From NCBI RefSeq assembly GCF_024721115.1, contig NZ_JAMDHK010000007.1:7041-71040 (forward strand): DNA of 64,000 bases, read 5' to 3'. The DNA comes from Salipiger pentaromativorans. GTDB lineage: Bacteria > Pseudomonadota > Alphaproteobacteria > Rhodobacterales > Rhodobacteraceae. The notes below the pieces were generated by a model. It was not told the origin of the DNA. It saw only the letters and a list, made by a program, of their open reading frames with translations, and made no database searches. Of this stretch, positions 54,328 through 62,842 are shown one piece after another; the first letter of the stretch is position 1, and each line of letters begins with the position of its first letter. The position numbers and the translations under genes were made by a program.

Positions 54328-55278
54328 ATGCGTTTCGACCAGCGTCACCTCCTGGGAATCGAACCCCTGCGCCCCGACGAGATCACCACGCTGCTCGACC
54401 TGGCCGACCAGTACGTGACCCTCTCGCGCCGCCGGGAAAAGCATTCGAACGTGCTGTCCGGCCTCACCCAGATCAACATGTTCTTCGAGAACTCGACCCG
54501 CACGCAATCGAGCTTCGAGATCGCCGGCAAGCGGCTGGGCGCGGATGTGATGAATATGGCGATGCAGGCCAGCTCGATCAAAAAGGGGGAAACCCTGATC
54601 GACACGGCGCTGACGCTGAACGCCATGCACCCGGATCTTCTGGTGGTGCGCCACCCGCATTCCGGCGCCGTCGACCTGCTGGCGCAGAAGGTGAACTGCG
54701 CGGTGATCAATGCCGGCGACGGGCGGCACGAGCACCCGACCCAGGCGCTGCTCGACGCGCTGACCATCCGCCGCGCCAAGGGAAGGCTGCACCGGCTCAA
54801 CATCGCGATCTGCGGCGACATCGCGCATAGCCGCGTCGCCCGGTCGAACATCCTGCTGCTGCACAAGATGGAGAACCGAATCCGTCTGGTGGGCCCGGCA
54901 ACGCTGATCCCCACCGGCATGTCGGACTTCGGCGTCGAGATCTACGAGGACATGCGCGAAGGGCTGAAGGACGCCGATGTCGTCATGATGCTGCGGCTCC
55001 AGAAAGAGCGCATGGACGGCGGCTTCATCCCCTCCGAGCGCGAATATTACCACCGCTTCGGGCTCGATGCGGAAAAGCTGTCGCATGCCAAACCGGACGC
55101 CATCGTCATGCATCCCGGCCCGATGAACCGCGGTGTCGAGATCGACGGCACGCTGGCCGACGACATCAACCGCTCGGTGATTCAGGAGCAGGTCGAGATG
55201 GGCGTGGCGGTGCGCATGGCGGCGATGGATCTGCTCGCGCGGAACCTGCGCGCGCGTCCGACGGAACTCTCTGCATGA
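54328..55278 (+). CDS. pyrB: Aspartate carbamoyltransferase catalytic chain
   Basis: Second step of pyrimidine synthesis: carbamoyl phosphate plus aspartate to carbamoyl-aspartate. The 316-residue protein has [13 protein letters not shown] (carbamoyl phosphate site), [23 protein letters not shown] and [13 protein letters not shown]. No pyrI regulatory gene is present; instead the operon holds a degenerate PyrC (56867-58150), typical of a PyrB-PyrC' dodecamer. GGAG lies about 8 bases before the ATG. The 234 bases between it and the divergent glycosylase gene hold no gene and should contain both promoters. Confidence 0.97.
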   Translation: MRFDQRHLLGIEPLRPDEITTLLDLADQYVTLSRRREKHSNVLSGLTQINMFFENSTRTQSSFEIAGKRLGADVMNMAMQASSIKKGETLIDTALTLNAMHPDLLVVRHPHSGAVDLLAQKVNCAVINAGDGRHEHPTQALLDALTIRRAKGRLHRLNIAICGDIAHSRVARSNILLLHKMENRIRLVGPATLIPTGMSDFGVEIYEDMREGLKDADVVMMLRLQKERMDGGFIPSEREYYHRFGLDAEKLSHAKPDAIVMHPGPMNRGVEIDGTLADDINRSVIQEQVEMGVAVRMAAMDLLARNLRARPTELSA

Positions 55279-55826
55279 CCAAAATGCTGATCAACGGCTC
55301 GGAGACCGGGACCGTCCGGCTGTTTCACCTCGACCTGCCCCCGGAAGCGGTGGAGCGTTTCACCACCCAGGCGGGCACCGGCGAATACCCGTTGCAATAC
55401 GCACTCGGCGCGCGCCGCCTGCGGCCGGCCTTCGTCGATGTGGTGGCGATCCGCGATCTGGGCGAGATGAGCCTGTCGGCCTATCTGGCCGAAGCGCATC
55501 AGCTCCATGGAGCGGAGTTCCGCCAGATGAAACCGCGCATCGACGCGCTCAAGGGTCATGTGGTGATCCTGCCCAGCCAGGCCTTCGATCACCTGAGCCA
55601 GGAGCTGACCATCGCCACGCCGCTGCGCTGGGTCGGCAGTTTCGCCGAGGCCGCCGCCCGCCCGCGGGGCCCTGCGCCGCGCAGCGCGGCGGCCCGCGGC
55701 ACGCCCGGCGGCGCCCCCGCCGCGCAAGGCCATGCGGGTCTGCGCCGCATCCTCACCCTGACGCTGCTCGGGCTCGGGGTGCTGGTTCTGCTGGTGCTGG
55801 CCTCGCTGTTCCGGGTTTCGGGATGA
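55275..55826 (+). CDS. Tail-anchored unknown protein in the pyr operon
   Basis: A 183-residue protein whose ATG overlaps the pyrB stop. Residues 1-120 form a compact mixed fold ([27 protein letters not shown]), followed by an Ala/Pro/Arg linker (about 125-155) and a single C-terminal membrane helix (about 158-179). It resembles cytoplasmic domains held at the inner membrane. Family unknown to me. It leads three small coupled genes between pyrB and pyrC'. Confidence 0.8.
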   Translation: MTKMLINGSETGTVRLFHLDLPPEAVERFTTQAGTGEYPLQYALGARRLRPAFVDVVAIRDLGEMSLSAYLAEAHQLHGAEFRQMKPRIDALKGHVVILPSQAFDHLSQELTIATPLRWVGSFAEAAARPRGPAPRSAAARGTPGGAPAAQGHAGLRRILTLTLLGLGVLVLLVLASLFRVSG

Positions 55827-56383
55827 CGGCAGGCCAGGCCGCCCCCGCCGCCGGCCTCTCCGGCCTGCTCGACCCGGGCGAGCGCCTTCTCTGGCAAGGC
55901 CGCCCCGATACGACCCTCAGCTTCGCACCGCTGCGCCCGGCGCAGATCGTCCTGGGGCTCGCGCTCGCGGCATTCGCGCTGTTCTGGACCGGCAAGGCGC
56001 TCCCCACAGGCGGCGCGGACTCGCTGCCGGACCGGATCCTGCCGCTCTTCGGGCTGGTCTTCCTGCTTCTGGGCCTCTACGCGGCGGGCGGCTACGCGCT
56101 CTGGGACAGGCTCCGGCGGCGGCACAGCCGCTACCTGCTGACCGACCGCCGCGCGCTGATCGTCACCGATCTGCCGCTCGCCGGGCGGCGGCTGAAAAGC
56201 TGCCCCATCGGGCCGGACACCGTGCTCGAACGGACCGAGACCCCGCCCGGCACGATCTGGTTCTCGCATGAGCACCGCCGCCGCGCCCAGGGCAGCACCC
56301 GCGCCCCCATCGGCTTCGAGCGCATCCCCGACGCCCGCGAGGTGTTCGGGCGGATGCGCGCCATCCAGCGAGGCGAGATATGA
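55823..56383 (+). CDS. Small membrane protein with PH-like domain
   Basis: A 186-residue protein with an N-terminal GERLLWQGRPD motif, common before bacterial PH-like (bPH) domains, two membrane helices (about 38-55 and 71-90) and a C-terminal soluble part with SRYLLTDRRALIVTD typical of bPH strands. Coupled at both ends by ATGA overlaps. Function unknown; relatives occur near pyrB in this bacterial group as far as I recall. Confidence 0.75.
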   Translation: MTAGQAAPAAGLSGLLDPGERLLWQGRPDTTLSFAPLRPAQIVLGLALAAFALFWTGKALPTGGADSLPDRILPLFGLVFLLLGLYAAGGYALWDRLRRRHSRYLLTDRRALIVTDLPLAGRRLKSCPIGPDTVLERTETPPGTIWFSHEHRRRAQGSTRAPIGFERIPDAREVFGRMRAIQRGEI

Positions 56384-56775
56384 CCACCCGCGCCACCTTC
56401 ACCCCCGACCGCGCCACCTATATCCAAAGCCATATCACCCTCGCGTTGATCGCCATGCCCGGGGCGATGATCGCGCTCTGGCTGACCGGCACCCCGCATA
56501 TCTGGACCGGCGCCGTCGGCGGGCTTGCCGCCGTGGCGATCCGCGGCTGGTATCTGCTCTCCGAAGAGCTGGGGCATATCTGGGACCTGACGGATGACGG
56601 GCTCAAGGGCCCGGCGATGCGATATGTGGCGCTCGCCGATCTGGCCCGGGTGCGCAAGATCGGCTCTGCCGTGCAGCTCGTCACCCGGGGCGGCGACAAG
56701 CATCTCATCAAGTTCCAGGCCGACCCGCAGGCGGTCATCGCCCGGATCGAGGCGGCCCGCCCGTCAGGCGAATGA
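56380..56775 (+). CDS. Small membrane protein, bPH-like
   Basis: A 131-residue protein with two membrane helices (about 18-36 and 40-58) and a C-terminal domain with WDLTDDGLKGPAMRYVALADLARVRKIG, reminiscent of a bPH strand set. Coupled by ATGA to the previous gene. After it, 91 bases contain pyrimidine-rich sequence (TTTCATCTTTCTTC) and lead to pyrC'. Confidence 0.7.
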   Translation: MTTRATFTPDRATYIQSHITLALIAMPGAMIALWLTGTPHIWTGAVGGLAAVAIRGWYLLSEELGHIWDLTDDGLKGPAMRYVALADLARVRKIGSAVQLVTRGGDKHLIKFQADPQAVIARIEAARPSGE

Positions 56776-56866
56776 CCCTTCCCCTTTCATCTTTCTTCAA
56801 ATACTCCCCCACCTCAGGCACCGCCCGCGCCGCCGCCCGAGATCTTCGACCAGGGACCGCCACGCC

Positions 56867-58150
56867 ATGACCGCCACGCTCATCACCAACGCCCGCCTGA
56901 TCGACCCCGAAGCGGGCACCGTCTCCGAAGGCGCGCTGCTGCTGCGCGACGGTCTCATCGCCCAGCGGTTCGACACGCCGGTGCCGGAACTTGCCGAAGC
57001 CGCGCAGATCGACGCCGGCGGCGCCTTCCTCGCCCCCGGCATCGTGGATATCGGCGTCAAGGTGGGCGAGCCCGGCGAGCGGCACAAGGAAAGCTACAAG
57101 ACCGCCGGTCTCGCGGCGGCGGCGGGCGGCGTCACCACCATGGTCACCCGCCCCGACACATTGCCCACCATCGACACGCCCGAAGTGCTGACCTTCATCC
57201 GCGACCGGGCCGAGGACGATTCGGCGGTGAACGTGCTGCCCATGGCGGCGCTCACCAAGGGCCGCGAGGGCAAGGAGATGACCGAGATCGGCTTCCTGCT
57301 CGATGCGGGGGCCGTGGCCTTCACCGATTGCGACCGCGTGGTCACCGACACCAAGGTGCTGTCGCGCGCCATGACCTATGCCCGCTCGCTCGGGGCGCTC
57401 GTCATCGCCCATCCGCAGGAACCCGGCCTGTCGCATGGCGGCGCCGCGACCTCCGGCAAGTTCGCCTCGCTGCGCGGGCTGCCCTCGGTCTCGCCCATGG
57501 CGGAATGCATGGGGCTCGACCGCGATTTCGCGCTCGTCGAGATGACCGGCGTGCGCTACCACGCCGACCAGATCACCACCGCCCGCGCCCTGCCCTCGCT
57601 GGAGCGCGCCAAGGCCAACGGGTTCGACGTGACGGCGGGCACCTCGATGCACCACCTGACCCTGAACGAGATGGATCTGGCCGACTACCGCACCTTCTTC
57701 AAGGTCAAGCCGCCGCTGCGCTCCGAAGACGACCGGCAGGCCACGGTCGCGGCGCTGCGCAGCGGGCTCATCGACATCATCGGCAGCTTTCACACCCCGC
57801 AGGACGAGGAATCCAAGCGTCTGCCCTTCGAGGAGGCGGCCTCGGGCGCCGTGGGGCTTGAGACCATGCTGCCGGTGCTGCTGCGGCTCTACCATTCCGG
57901 CGAGCTGGATCTGCCCACGCTGTTCCGCGCGCTGTCGCTGAACCCCGCAAAGCGGCTGGGCCTGCCCTGCGGACGGCTTGCGAAAGGCGCGCCCGCCGAT
58001 CTGGTGCTGTTCGACGCCGACAAGCCCTTTGTGCTCGACCGGTTCAAGCTGCAATCGAAATCCAAGAATACCCCCTTCGACGGCGCGCGGCTTCAGGGTA
58101 AGGTTCTGACAACCTTCGTCGCCGGAACCGCAGTCTACCGGAGCGCCTGA
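56867..58150 (+). CDS. pyrX: Dihydroorotase-like protein, probably non-catalytic (PyrC'/PyrX)
   Basis: A 427-residue amidohydrolase-fold protein. Active dihydroorotases carry DxHxHxR; here the segment reads DIGVKVG at 61-67, so both zinc-binding histidines and the substrate Arg are lost. The later TDHAPH region, holding the catalytic Asp, reads SFHTPQ near residues 305-311. Such proteins are known as structural partners that assemble with PyrB rather than cleave dihydroorotate. Its presence in the pyrB operon supports this. A true PyrC should exist elsewhere in the genome. The next gene, plsY, overlaps by one base (TGATG). Confidence 0.85.
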   Translation: MTATLITNARLIDPEAGTVSEGALLLRDGLIAQRFDTPVPELAEAAQIDAGGAFLAPGIVDIGVKVGEPGERHKESYKTAGLAAAAGGVTTMVTRPDTLPTIDTPEVLTFIRDRAEDDSAVNVLPMAALTKGREGKEMTEIGFLLDAGAVAFTDCDRVVTDTKVLSRAMTYARSLGALVIAHPQEPGLSHGGAATSGKFASLRGLPSVSPMAECMGLDRDFALVEMTGVRYHADQITTARALPSLERAKANGFDVTAGTSMHHLTLNEMDLADYRTFFKVKPPLRSEDDRQATVAALRSGLIDIIGSFHTPQDEESKRLPFEEAASGAVGLETMLPVLLRLYHSGELDLPTLFRALSLNPAKRLGLPCGRLAKGAPADLVLFDADKPFVLDRFKLQSKSKNTPFDGARLQGKVLTTFVAGTAVYRSA

Positions 58151-58761
58151 TGCTTCCCGAAATCACCACCGCCCCTGTCGGGCTCCTGCTCTGGGCCGCC
58201 ATCGGCTATTTGCTTGGCTCGATCCCCTTCGGCATGCTGCTGAGCCGCGCCATGGGGCTGGGCGATCTGCGCAAGATCGGCTCGGGCAACATCGGCGCCA
58301 CAAACGTTCTGCGCACCGGCAACAAGACGGCGGCGGCGGGCACGCTGATCCTCGACGGCGGCAAGGGCGCCGTGGCGGTGCTGCTGGCGCGCTGGCTGGC
58401 CGGGGAAGACGCCGCCCAACTTGCCGGTCTGATGGCCTTTCTCGGCCATTGCTATCCGGTCTGGCTGCGCTTCAAGGGCGGCAAGGGCGTGGCAACCTTC
58501 CTGGGCCTCGTGCTGGCGCTGAGCTGGCCCGTGGGGCTGATGAGCTGCGCCACCTGGCTGGCGGCGGCGGCCTTGTCGCGCATCTCCAGCGTGGGCGCGC
58601 TGGTGGCGGCGCTCATGTCCACCGTCTGGATGCTGATGCTGCGGGAATACGATCTCACGGCGCTGACCCTGGCGCTGACCGTGCTGATCTTCTGGCGCCA
58701 CCGCGCCAATATCGCACGTCTGCGCGACGGCACCGAGCCGAAGATCGGCAAGAAGGGCTGA
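58150..58761 (+). CDS. plsY: Acyl-phosphate:glycerol-3-phosphate acyltransferase PlsY
   Basis: Inner-membrane enzyme making lysophosphatidic acid from acyl-phosphate and glycerol-3-phosphate. The 203-residue protein has five hydrophobic segments and the three family motifs: GSIPFGMLLSR, GSGNIGATNVLR and RFKGGKGVATFLG. Coupled to pyrC' by TGATG. No functional link with pyrimidine synthesis is apparent; the arrangement is common in this group. Confidence 0.95.
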   Translation: MLPEITTAPVGLLLWAAIGYLLGSIPFGMLLSRAMGLGDLRKIGSGNIGATNVLRTGNKTAAAGTLILDGGKGAVAVLLARWLAGEDAAQLAGLMAFLGHCYPVWLRFKGGKGVATFLGLVLALSWPVGLMSCATWLAAAALSRISSVGALVAALMSTVWMLMLREYDLTALTLALTVLIFWRHRANIARLRDGTEPKIGKKG

Positions 58762-58839
58762 TCGTCGGGACTCGCCGTTTCCGGACCTCATAGAGCGCGC
58801 GGACTCGCGCGGGAGGCGCGGGCGGCCTAGACTGCCCGC

Positions 58840-59397
58840 ATGCTCGATTTCGACACATGCAACGCAGCGAGACTGCGCCGGGATCCCGCCTATGACGGGG
58901 TGTTCTTTACCGCGGTGAAGACGACGCGCATCTATTGCCGCCCGGTCTGCCCGGTGAAACCGCCGCTGACCAGGAATGTCAGCTTCTACCCCAGCGCGGC
59001 GGCGGCCGAGCGCGCGGGCTACCGCCCCTGCCTGCGCTGCCGGCCCGAGACCGCACCTTTCTGCGCCGCCTGGAACGGCACCCGCACCACGGTCGAACGC
59101 GCCCTGCGGCTGATCGAGGACGGGGCGCTCGACGGTGCCGGGGTCGAGGCGCTGGCTGACCGGCTGGGGATCGGCGCGCGGCATCTGACACGGCTGTTCT
59201 CCGACCAGGTGGGCGCCTCGCCGCTTCAGGTGGCCCAGACGCTTCGCATCCAGCGCGCCAAGCGGCTGCTGGACGAGACGCGGCTGCCGATGACCGAGGT
59301 CGCCCGCCAGTCCGGCTTTGGCAGCCTGAGGCGCTTCAACGCCGCCTTTGCCGCGCTTTACGGGCGCCCGCCCTCGGCTCTGAGGAAACCCGCATGA
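58840..59397 (+). CDS. AdaA-like methylphosphotriester sensor with AraC-type helix-turn-helix
   Basis: The N-terminal half of Ada as a separate 185-residue protein. Zinc cysteines C33, C37, C64 and C67 (IYCRPVC, YRPCLRC) match Ada C38/C42/C69/C72, so C33 should accept methyl groups from DNA phosphotriesters. The C-terminal half is an AraC-type DNA-binding domain (LADRLGIGARHLTRLFSDQVG; VARQSGFGSLRRFNAAF). Predicted activator of alkylation-damage genes. The downstream ogt ATG overlaps its stop (ATGA). Confidence 0.92.
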   Translation: MLDFDTCNAARLRRDPAYDGVFFTAVKTTRIYCRPVCPVKPPLTRNVSFYPSAAAAERAGYRPCLRCRPETAPFCAAWNGTRTTVERALRLIEDGALDGAGVEALADRLGIGARHLTRLFSDQVGASPLQVAQTLRIQRAKRLLDETRLPMTEVARQSGFGSLRRFNAAFAALYGRPPSALRKPA

Positions 59398-59906
59398 CAC
59401 GGCTGTTCTATTGCCATACCGACAGCCCCGTGGGTCGCCTGCTGCTGGCGGGCGACACCGGGGCGCTGCATTTCCTGAGCTTCCCCTCGGGGCACAAGTC
59501 CTTTGGCCCCCATCCCGACTGGGTGTTCGCCGAAGCGCCCTTCGCCGAGGTCCGCCGTCAGCTCGACGGCTATTTTTCCGGCAGCCTGCGCCATTTCGAT
59601 CTGCCGCTGAAGCTGTCGGGCACCGCGTTCCAGAACCGGGTCTGGACCCTGCTGGCCGAGATCCCCTTTGGCGAGACCCGCAGCTACGGAGAGCAGGCCC
59701 GTGCGCTCGGCGCGCCCAAGGCAAGCCGGGCGGTGGGCGCCGCCAACGGCAACAATCCGCTGCCGATCATCCTGCCCTGCCATCGGGTGGTCGGCGCCAA
59801 CGGGGCGCTGACCGGCTTTGGCGGCGGGCTTCCGGTCAAGCAATACCTGCTGCGCCACGAGGCGGAGGTTATGGGCCTCGGGAACCCGCAGCTTTCGCTG
59901 TTCTGA
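59394..59906 (+). CDS. ogt: O6-methylguanine-DNA methyltransferase (Ogt/AdaB)
   Basis: A 170-residue suicide repair protein. The active-site motif is LPCHRVVGANGALTGFGGG, with the acceptor Cys in PCHRV; the wing helix-turn-helix region LAEIPFGETRSYGEQARALG precedes it. Together with AdaA it forms a split Ada response, as in Bacillus AdaA/AdaB. It converges on the isomerase gene across a 42-base GC-rich spacer containing GGGGGATCCCCC. Confidence 0.95.
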   Translation: MTRLFYCHTDSPVGRLLLAGDTGALHFLSFPSGHKSFGPHPDWVFAEAPFAEVRRQLDGYFSGSLRHFDLPLKLSGTAFQNRVWTLLAEIPFGETRSYGEQARALGAPKASRAVGAANGNNPLPIILPCHRVVGANGALTGFGGGLPVKQYLLRHEAEVMGLGNPQLSLF

Positions 59907-59948
59907 GCGCCTCGGGGCGCCGCCGGGGGGATCCCCCGCGCGGCGGGA

Positions 59949-60548
59949 TCACAACGCGCCGGAAAGATGCAGATCGAGATCGTCGAGCCGGTCCTGCCCC
60001 CAGAACATCGCACCGTCGTCCAGCACGTAGAAGGGCGAGCCGAAGACGCCCGCATTGACCGCCTCTTCCAGATTGGCGGCATAGGTCTCGGCCCCGGCCA
60101 GCATGCCGCTGAAGCTAAGCCCCGGATCGAACCCCGCCGCGGTCAGGCACGCCTGAACCACCGCGTCGTCGGCAATGTCCTTGTCCTCGGCCCAGACCGC
60201 GCGCAGCACCCCATGCACCAGCGCCGCAAGATCGCCACCACCCGCCTTCTGCGCCGCGATGATCGCGTAAGAGGCCGGCGCCGCATTGGCCGGCCAGAAG
60301 GCCGGGCGCATGTTCAGCGGCATCTCCGCCTTTTTCGCCTGCCGGGGCAGCTCCTGCGCGCGATAGGCCATGCGGGCCGGATGCCGCTCTTTCGGCGGCA
60401 GCCCGCCCGTCCGGGGGAACAGCGCCATGATGTCCAGGGGCTTGTAGGCGATGGAGGCTCCATGCCGCGCGGCGATCTCCTCGAGGCGCAGCCCCGCGAG
60501 ATAGGCATAGGGGGAGAGAACCGAAAAATAGTAATCAATATGTGCCAT
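59949..60548 (-). CDS. 2-hydroxychromene-2-carboxylate isomerase-like (DsbA family) protein
   Basis: A 199-residue thioredoxin-fold protein with FSVLSPYAYLAGLRL at the N-terminus (the Ser of SPYAY activates glutathione in kappa-class GST/HCCA isomerases) and GVFGSPFYVLDDGAMFWGQDRLDDL near the end, which is the family signature. HCCA isomerase acts in naphthalene breakdown, but most family members in such genomes have unknown substrates, and no aromatic pathway genes are nearby. Divergent from prs with 99 bases between. Confidence 0.88.
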   Translation of the reverse strand: MAHIDYYFSVLSPYAYLAGLRLEEIAARHGASIAYKPLDIMALFPRTGGLPPKERHPARMAYRAQELPRQAKKAEMPLNMRPAFWPANAAPASYAIIAAQKAGGGDLAALVHGVLRAVWAEDKDIADDAVVQACLTAAGFDPGLSFSGMLAGAETYAANLEEAVNAGVFGSPFYVLDDGAMFWGQDRLDDLDLHLSGAL

Positions 60549-60647
60549 TGCGTCCTTCCCTGCGGTGATCGTCTTTGCCCCACGCTAGCCGCGTGATAAG
60601 CGACCCGCAACGTCACGAATCTGTTAACTCCCGACCGGAGCCCTCTC

Positions 60648-61658
60648 ATGCCCACCGTCATCGAACCCAAGCTCATTGCGGGCAATGCAAACCTCCCGCT
60701 TGCCAACGCCATTGCCCGGCGGATGTCGCTGTATCGCGGCATGTCGGTGGGGCTGGTCGATGCCCGGGTCGAGCGCTTCAACGATCAGGAGATCTTTGTC
60801 GAGGTCTACGAGAACGTCCGTGGCGAGGACATGTTCATTCTGCAATCGACCTCGAACCCCGCCAACGACAACCTGATGGAGCTGCTGATCATGGCCGACG
60901 CGCTGCGCCGCTCCTCGGCCGCGCGCATCACCGCCGTGATCCCCTATTTCGGCTACGCCCGTCAGGACCGCCGCACCAAGGCCCGCACCCCCATCACCGC
61001 CAAGCTGGTGGCCAATATGATCCACGAAGCCGGGATCGAGCGGGTGCTCACCATGGATCTGCATGCCGCGCAGATTCAGGGGTTCTTCGACATTCCCGTG
61101 GACAACCTCTATGCCTCGCCGGTCTTCGCGCTGGACATCCTGAAGCAATTCGCCGGCGCGCTCGAGGATGTCATGGTCGTGTCGCCGGACGTGGGCGGCG
61201 TGGCCCGCGCCCGCGAGCTTGCCAAGCGGATCAACGTGCCGCTGTCGATCGTGGACAAGCGCCGCGAAAAGCCCGGGGAAGTGGCCGAGATGACCGTTAT
61301 CGGGAATGTCACCGGCAAGAAATGTATCATCGTCGACGACATCTGCGACACCGCCGGCACGCTCTGCAAGGCCGCCGAAGTGCTGATGGAACACGGCGCC
61401 ACCGAGGTCCATGCCTATATCACCCATGGGGTCCTGTCGGGCCCGGCGGTGGAGCGGGTCAGCAATTCGGTGATGAAGTCGCTGGTCATCACCGACAGCA
61501 TCGCCGCGACCGAAAAGGTGGCCGCCGCGCATAACATCCGGATCGTGCCCACCGCGCCGATGTTCGCACAGGCAATCCTGAACATCTGGAACGGGACCTC
61601 GGTCTCCTCGCTGTTCGAGACCGATACGCTGGGCCCTATCTATGAGGGGATCCTCTGA
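60648..61658 (+). CDS. prs: Ribose-phosphate pyrophosphokinase (PRPP synthase)
   Basis: Makes PRPP from ribose 5-phosphate and ATP, feeding purine, pyrimidine, histidine and NAD synthesis. The 336-residue protein has RYGYARQDR-type loop (here [14 protein letters not shown]), [22 protein letters not shown] and the PRPP loop [19 protein letters not shown]. It has a few more residues than the E. coli enzyme at the N-terminus ([19 protein letters not shown]), as usual for this group. A strong terminator follows. Confidence 0.97.
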   Translation: MPTVIEPKLIAGNANLPLANAIARRMSLYRGMSVGLVDARVERFNDQEIFVEVYENVRGEDMFILQSTSNPANDNLMELLIMADALRRSSAARITAVIPYFGYARQDRRTKARTPITAKLVANMIHEAGIERVLTMDLHAAQIQGFFDIPVDNLYASPVFALDILKQFAGALEDVMVVSPDVGGVARARELAKRINVPLSIVDKRREKPGEVAEMTVIGNVTGKKCIIVDDICDTAGTLCKAAEVLMEHGATEVHAYITHGVLSGPAVERVSNSVMKSLVITDSIAATEKVAAAHNIRIVPTAPMFAQAILNIWNGTSVSSLFETDTLGPIYEGIL

Positions 61659-61684
61659 CAAGCCGTTCCGGCACAAGATAAGAG

Positions 61685-61708
61685 AGGGCGGATCCTAGCA
61701 TCCGCCCT
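61685..61708 (+). terminator. Rho-independent terminator after prs
   Basis: Stem GGGCGGAT / ATCCGCCC (61686-61693, 61700-61707, plus an outer A-T pair) with a 6-base loop, followed by TTTGCTTTTG. It starts 27 bases after the prs stop. Confidence 0.88.
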
Positions 61709-61728
61709 TTGCTTTTGTGCCCTTCGGG

Positions 61729-62079
61729 TCAGTAGAGCTCCCAGTCGTCCTCGTTCTTGACCTCGCCGATGGCGATCCAAGACATGCGCACGCGGGCGAC
61801 GCGGGTATCGGACCAGGTCCGGAACACCAGGTCGAACGAGGTTTCCGTCACCTTGTCGGCCTGGATGTCGGCGCGCACATTCGCGCCCTGATCCATATCC
61901 CAGAGTGACAGACCGGCGTGAACCGACGGGGGCGTGCTGAAGGCTTCGGAGAAGGTGACCGTCTTGCGGCGCTCGCGCGCGCCCGAGCCCGTCCACATGT
62001 CGCCGCCATTGGCGAAATCCGAGAACAGTTCCACGTTCCCCTGATCGACCCCCACCCGGGATGCCCGCAATTTCCGCAT
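61729..62079 (-). CDS. H-type lectin domain-like small protein
   Basis: A 116-residue protein that seems to be a single H-type lectin-like (Gal/GalNAc-binding, Helix pomatia agglutinin-like) domain: GSGARERRKTVTFSEAFSTPPSVHAGLSLWDMD followed by alternating strands ending VRMSWIAIGE. The ATG at 62079 is set by GGAGAAAGTAAC immediately upstream. No signal peptide is visible. Such domains are known in bacteria but their role is unclear; whether this one binds sugars is untested. It is alone on its strand. Confidence 0.72.
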   Translation of the reverse strand: MRKLRASRVGVDQGNVELFSDFANGGDMWTGSGARERRKTVTFSEAFSTPPSVHAGLSLWDMDQGANVRADIQADKVTETSFDLVFRTWSDTRVARVRMSWIAIGEVKNEDDWELY

Positions 62080-62260
62080 GTTACTTTCTCCGACGTCTTT
62101 CCGGCACCTATCATCGGGCATTCATTATGGAAAGGGAACGGCCCGCGAAACCATTGACCGCCCGGCGTTGCGCCAATGCGAAATGCCGCGTGCAATGCGG
62201 ATGAGACGGGCTCTCCCAAGGGCCGCGCAGCCCTCCCCTGTCTGGCAATCCCAATAAAAA

Positions 62261-62278
62261 ACCCCGCCGAAGCGGGGT
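62261..62278 (-). terminator. Rho-independent terminator of the atp operon
   Basis: Stem ACCCCGC / GCGGGGT with loop CGAA, reading on the minus strand GACCCCGC TTCG GCGGGGT followed by TTTTTATTG. It is 24 bases beyond the atpC stop. Confidence 0.88.
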
Positions 62279-62302
62279 CTTTCGAACCGGAGCCTGAGCC
62301 GT

Positions 62303-62740
62303 TCAGAAGTTGGGCTGCATCGGGTCGAGCCCGATATGCGTGCCCACCGCCACCATGTCCATCAGCAGCTTGGCCGCTTCGTCCACGATGCCCGGCTCGT
62401 TCTCGAAATAGGCTTCCTTGACCTGCTTGTAGGCAGCCTCGGCTTCCTTCACCAGCGCCTCGTAAGTCGCCTGATCCATATCCGCATGCGGCACGGCCTT
62501 TTCCGCCAGAACCGTCAGGCTGGCGCCGATCTCGGCGAAACCGCCGGTCACGACAAAGGATTCAGACCCCTTTTCGGTTTCGACCTTCAGGATGCCCGGG
62601 CGCAGCGTGGTGATCGTCGGCGCATGGTTCGGCATCGCCGTCATGTCGCCCTCGGTGCCGGGGATCGACACCGAAGTGACCTGCGCCGACATCAGGCTCC
62701 GCTCGGGGCTCACCAGATCGAATTGCATCGTATCAGCCAT
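62303..62740 (-). CDS. atpC: ATP synthase F1 epsilon subunit
   Basis: A 145-residue subunit of the central stalk. The N-terminal beta-sandwich carries [39 protein letters not shown], a family signature, and the C-terminal helical hairpin runs to the end, ending with GLDPMQPNF. Last gene of the atp operon, before the terminator. Confidence 0.97.
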   Translation of the reverse strand: MADTMQFDLVSPERSLMSAQVTSVSIPGTEGDMTAMPNHAPTITTLRPGILKVETEKGSESFVVTGGFAEIGASLTVLAEKAVPHADMDQATYEALVKEAEAAYKQVKEAYFENEPGIVDEAAKLLMDMVAVGTHIGLDPMQPNF

Positions 62741-62804
62741 TTGGGCCTCTTCTTTCTATCACCCGCCCCGGAGGGTCCGGGGTCTCTGCGTGTCCGGCGA
62801 GGAG

Positions 62805-62825
62805 GCCCCGGACCGGGTCCGGGGC
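62805..62825. repeat. Strong hairpin between atpD and atpC
   Basis: A perfect 9-base stem GCCCCGGAC / GTCCGGGGC with a 3-base loop lies in the 102-base gap between atpD and atpC, in a region with further GTCCGG/CCGGGG copies. There is no T-tract, so it is not a classic terminator; it may tune atpC expression or be a dispersed extragenic palindrome. Confidence 0.6.
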
Positions 62826-62842
62826 GCTTGATCCTCTATGGC

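Noticed and set aside
59907-59948. Terminator between ogt and the isomerase gene
   Set aside because: The GGGGGATCCCCC palindrome has no proper loop and no T-tract on either strand, so the structure is not convincing.
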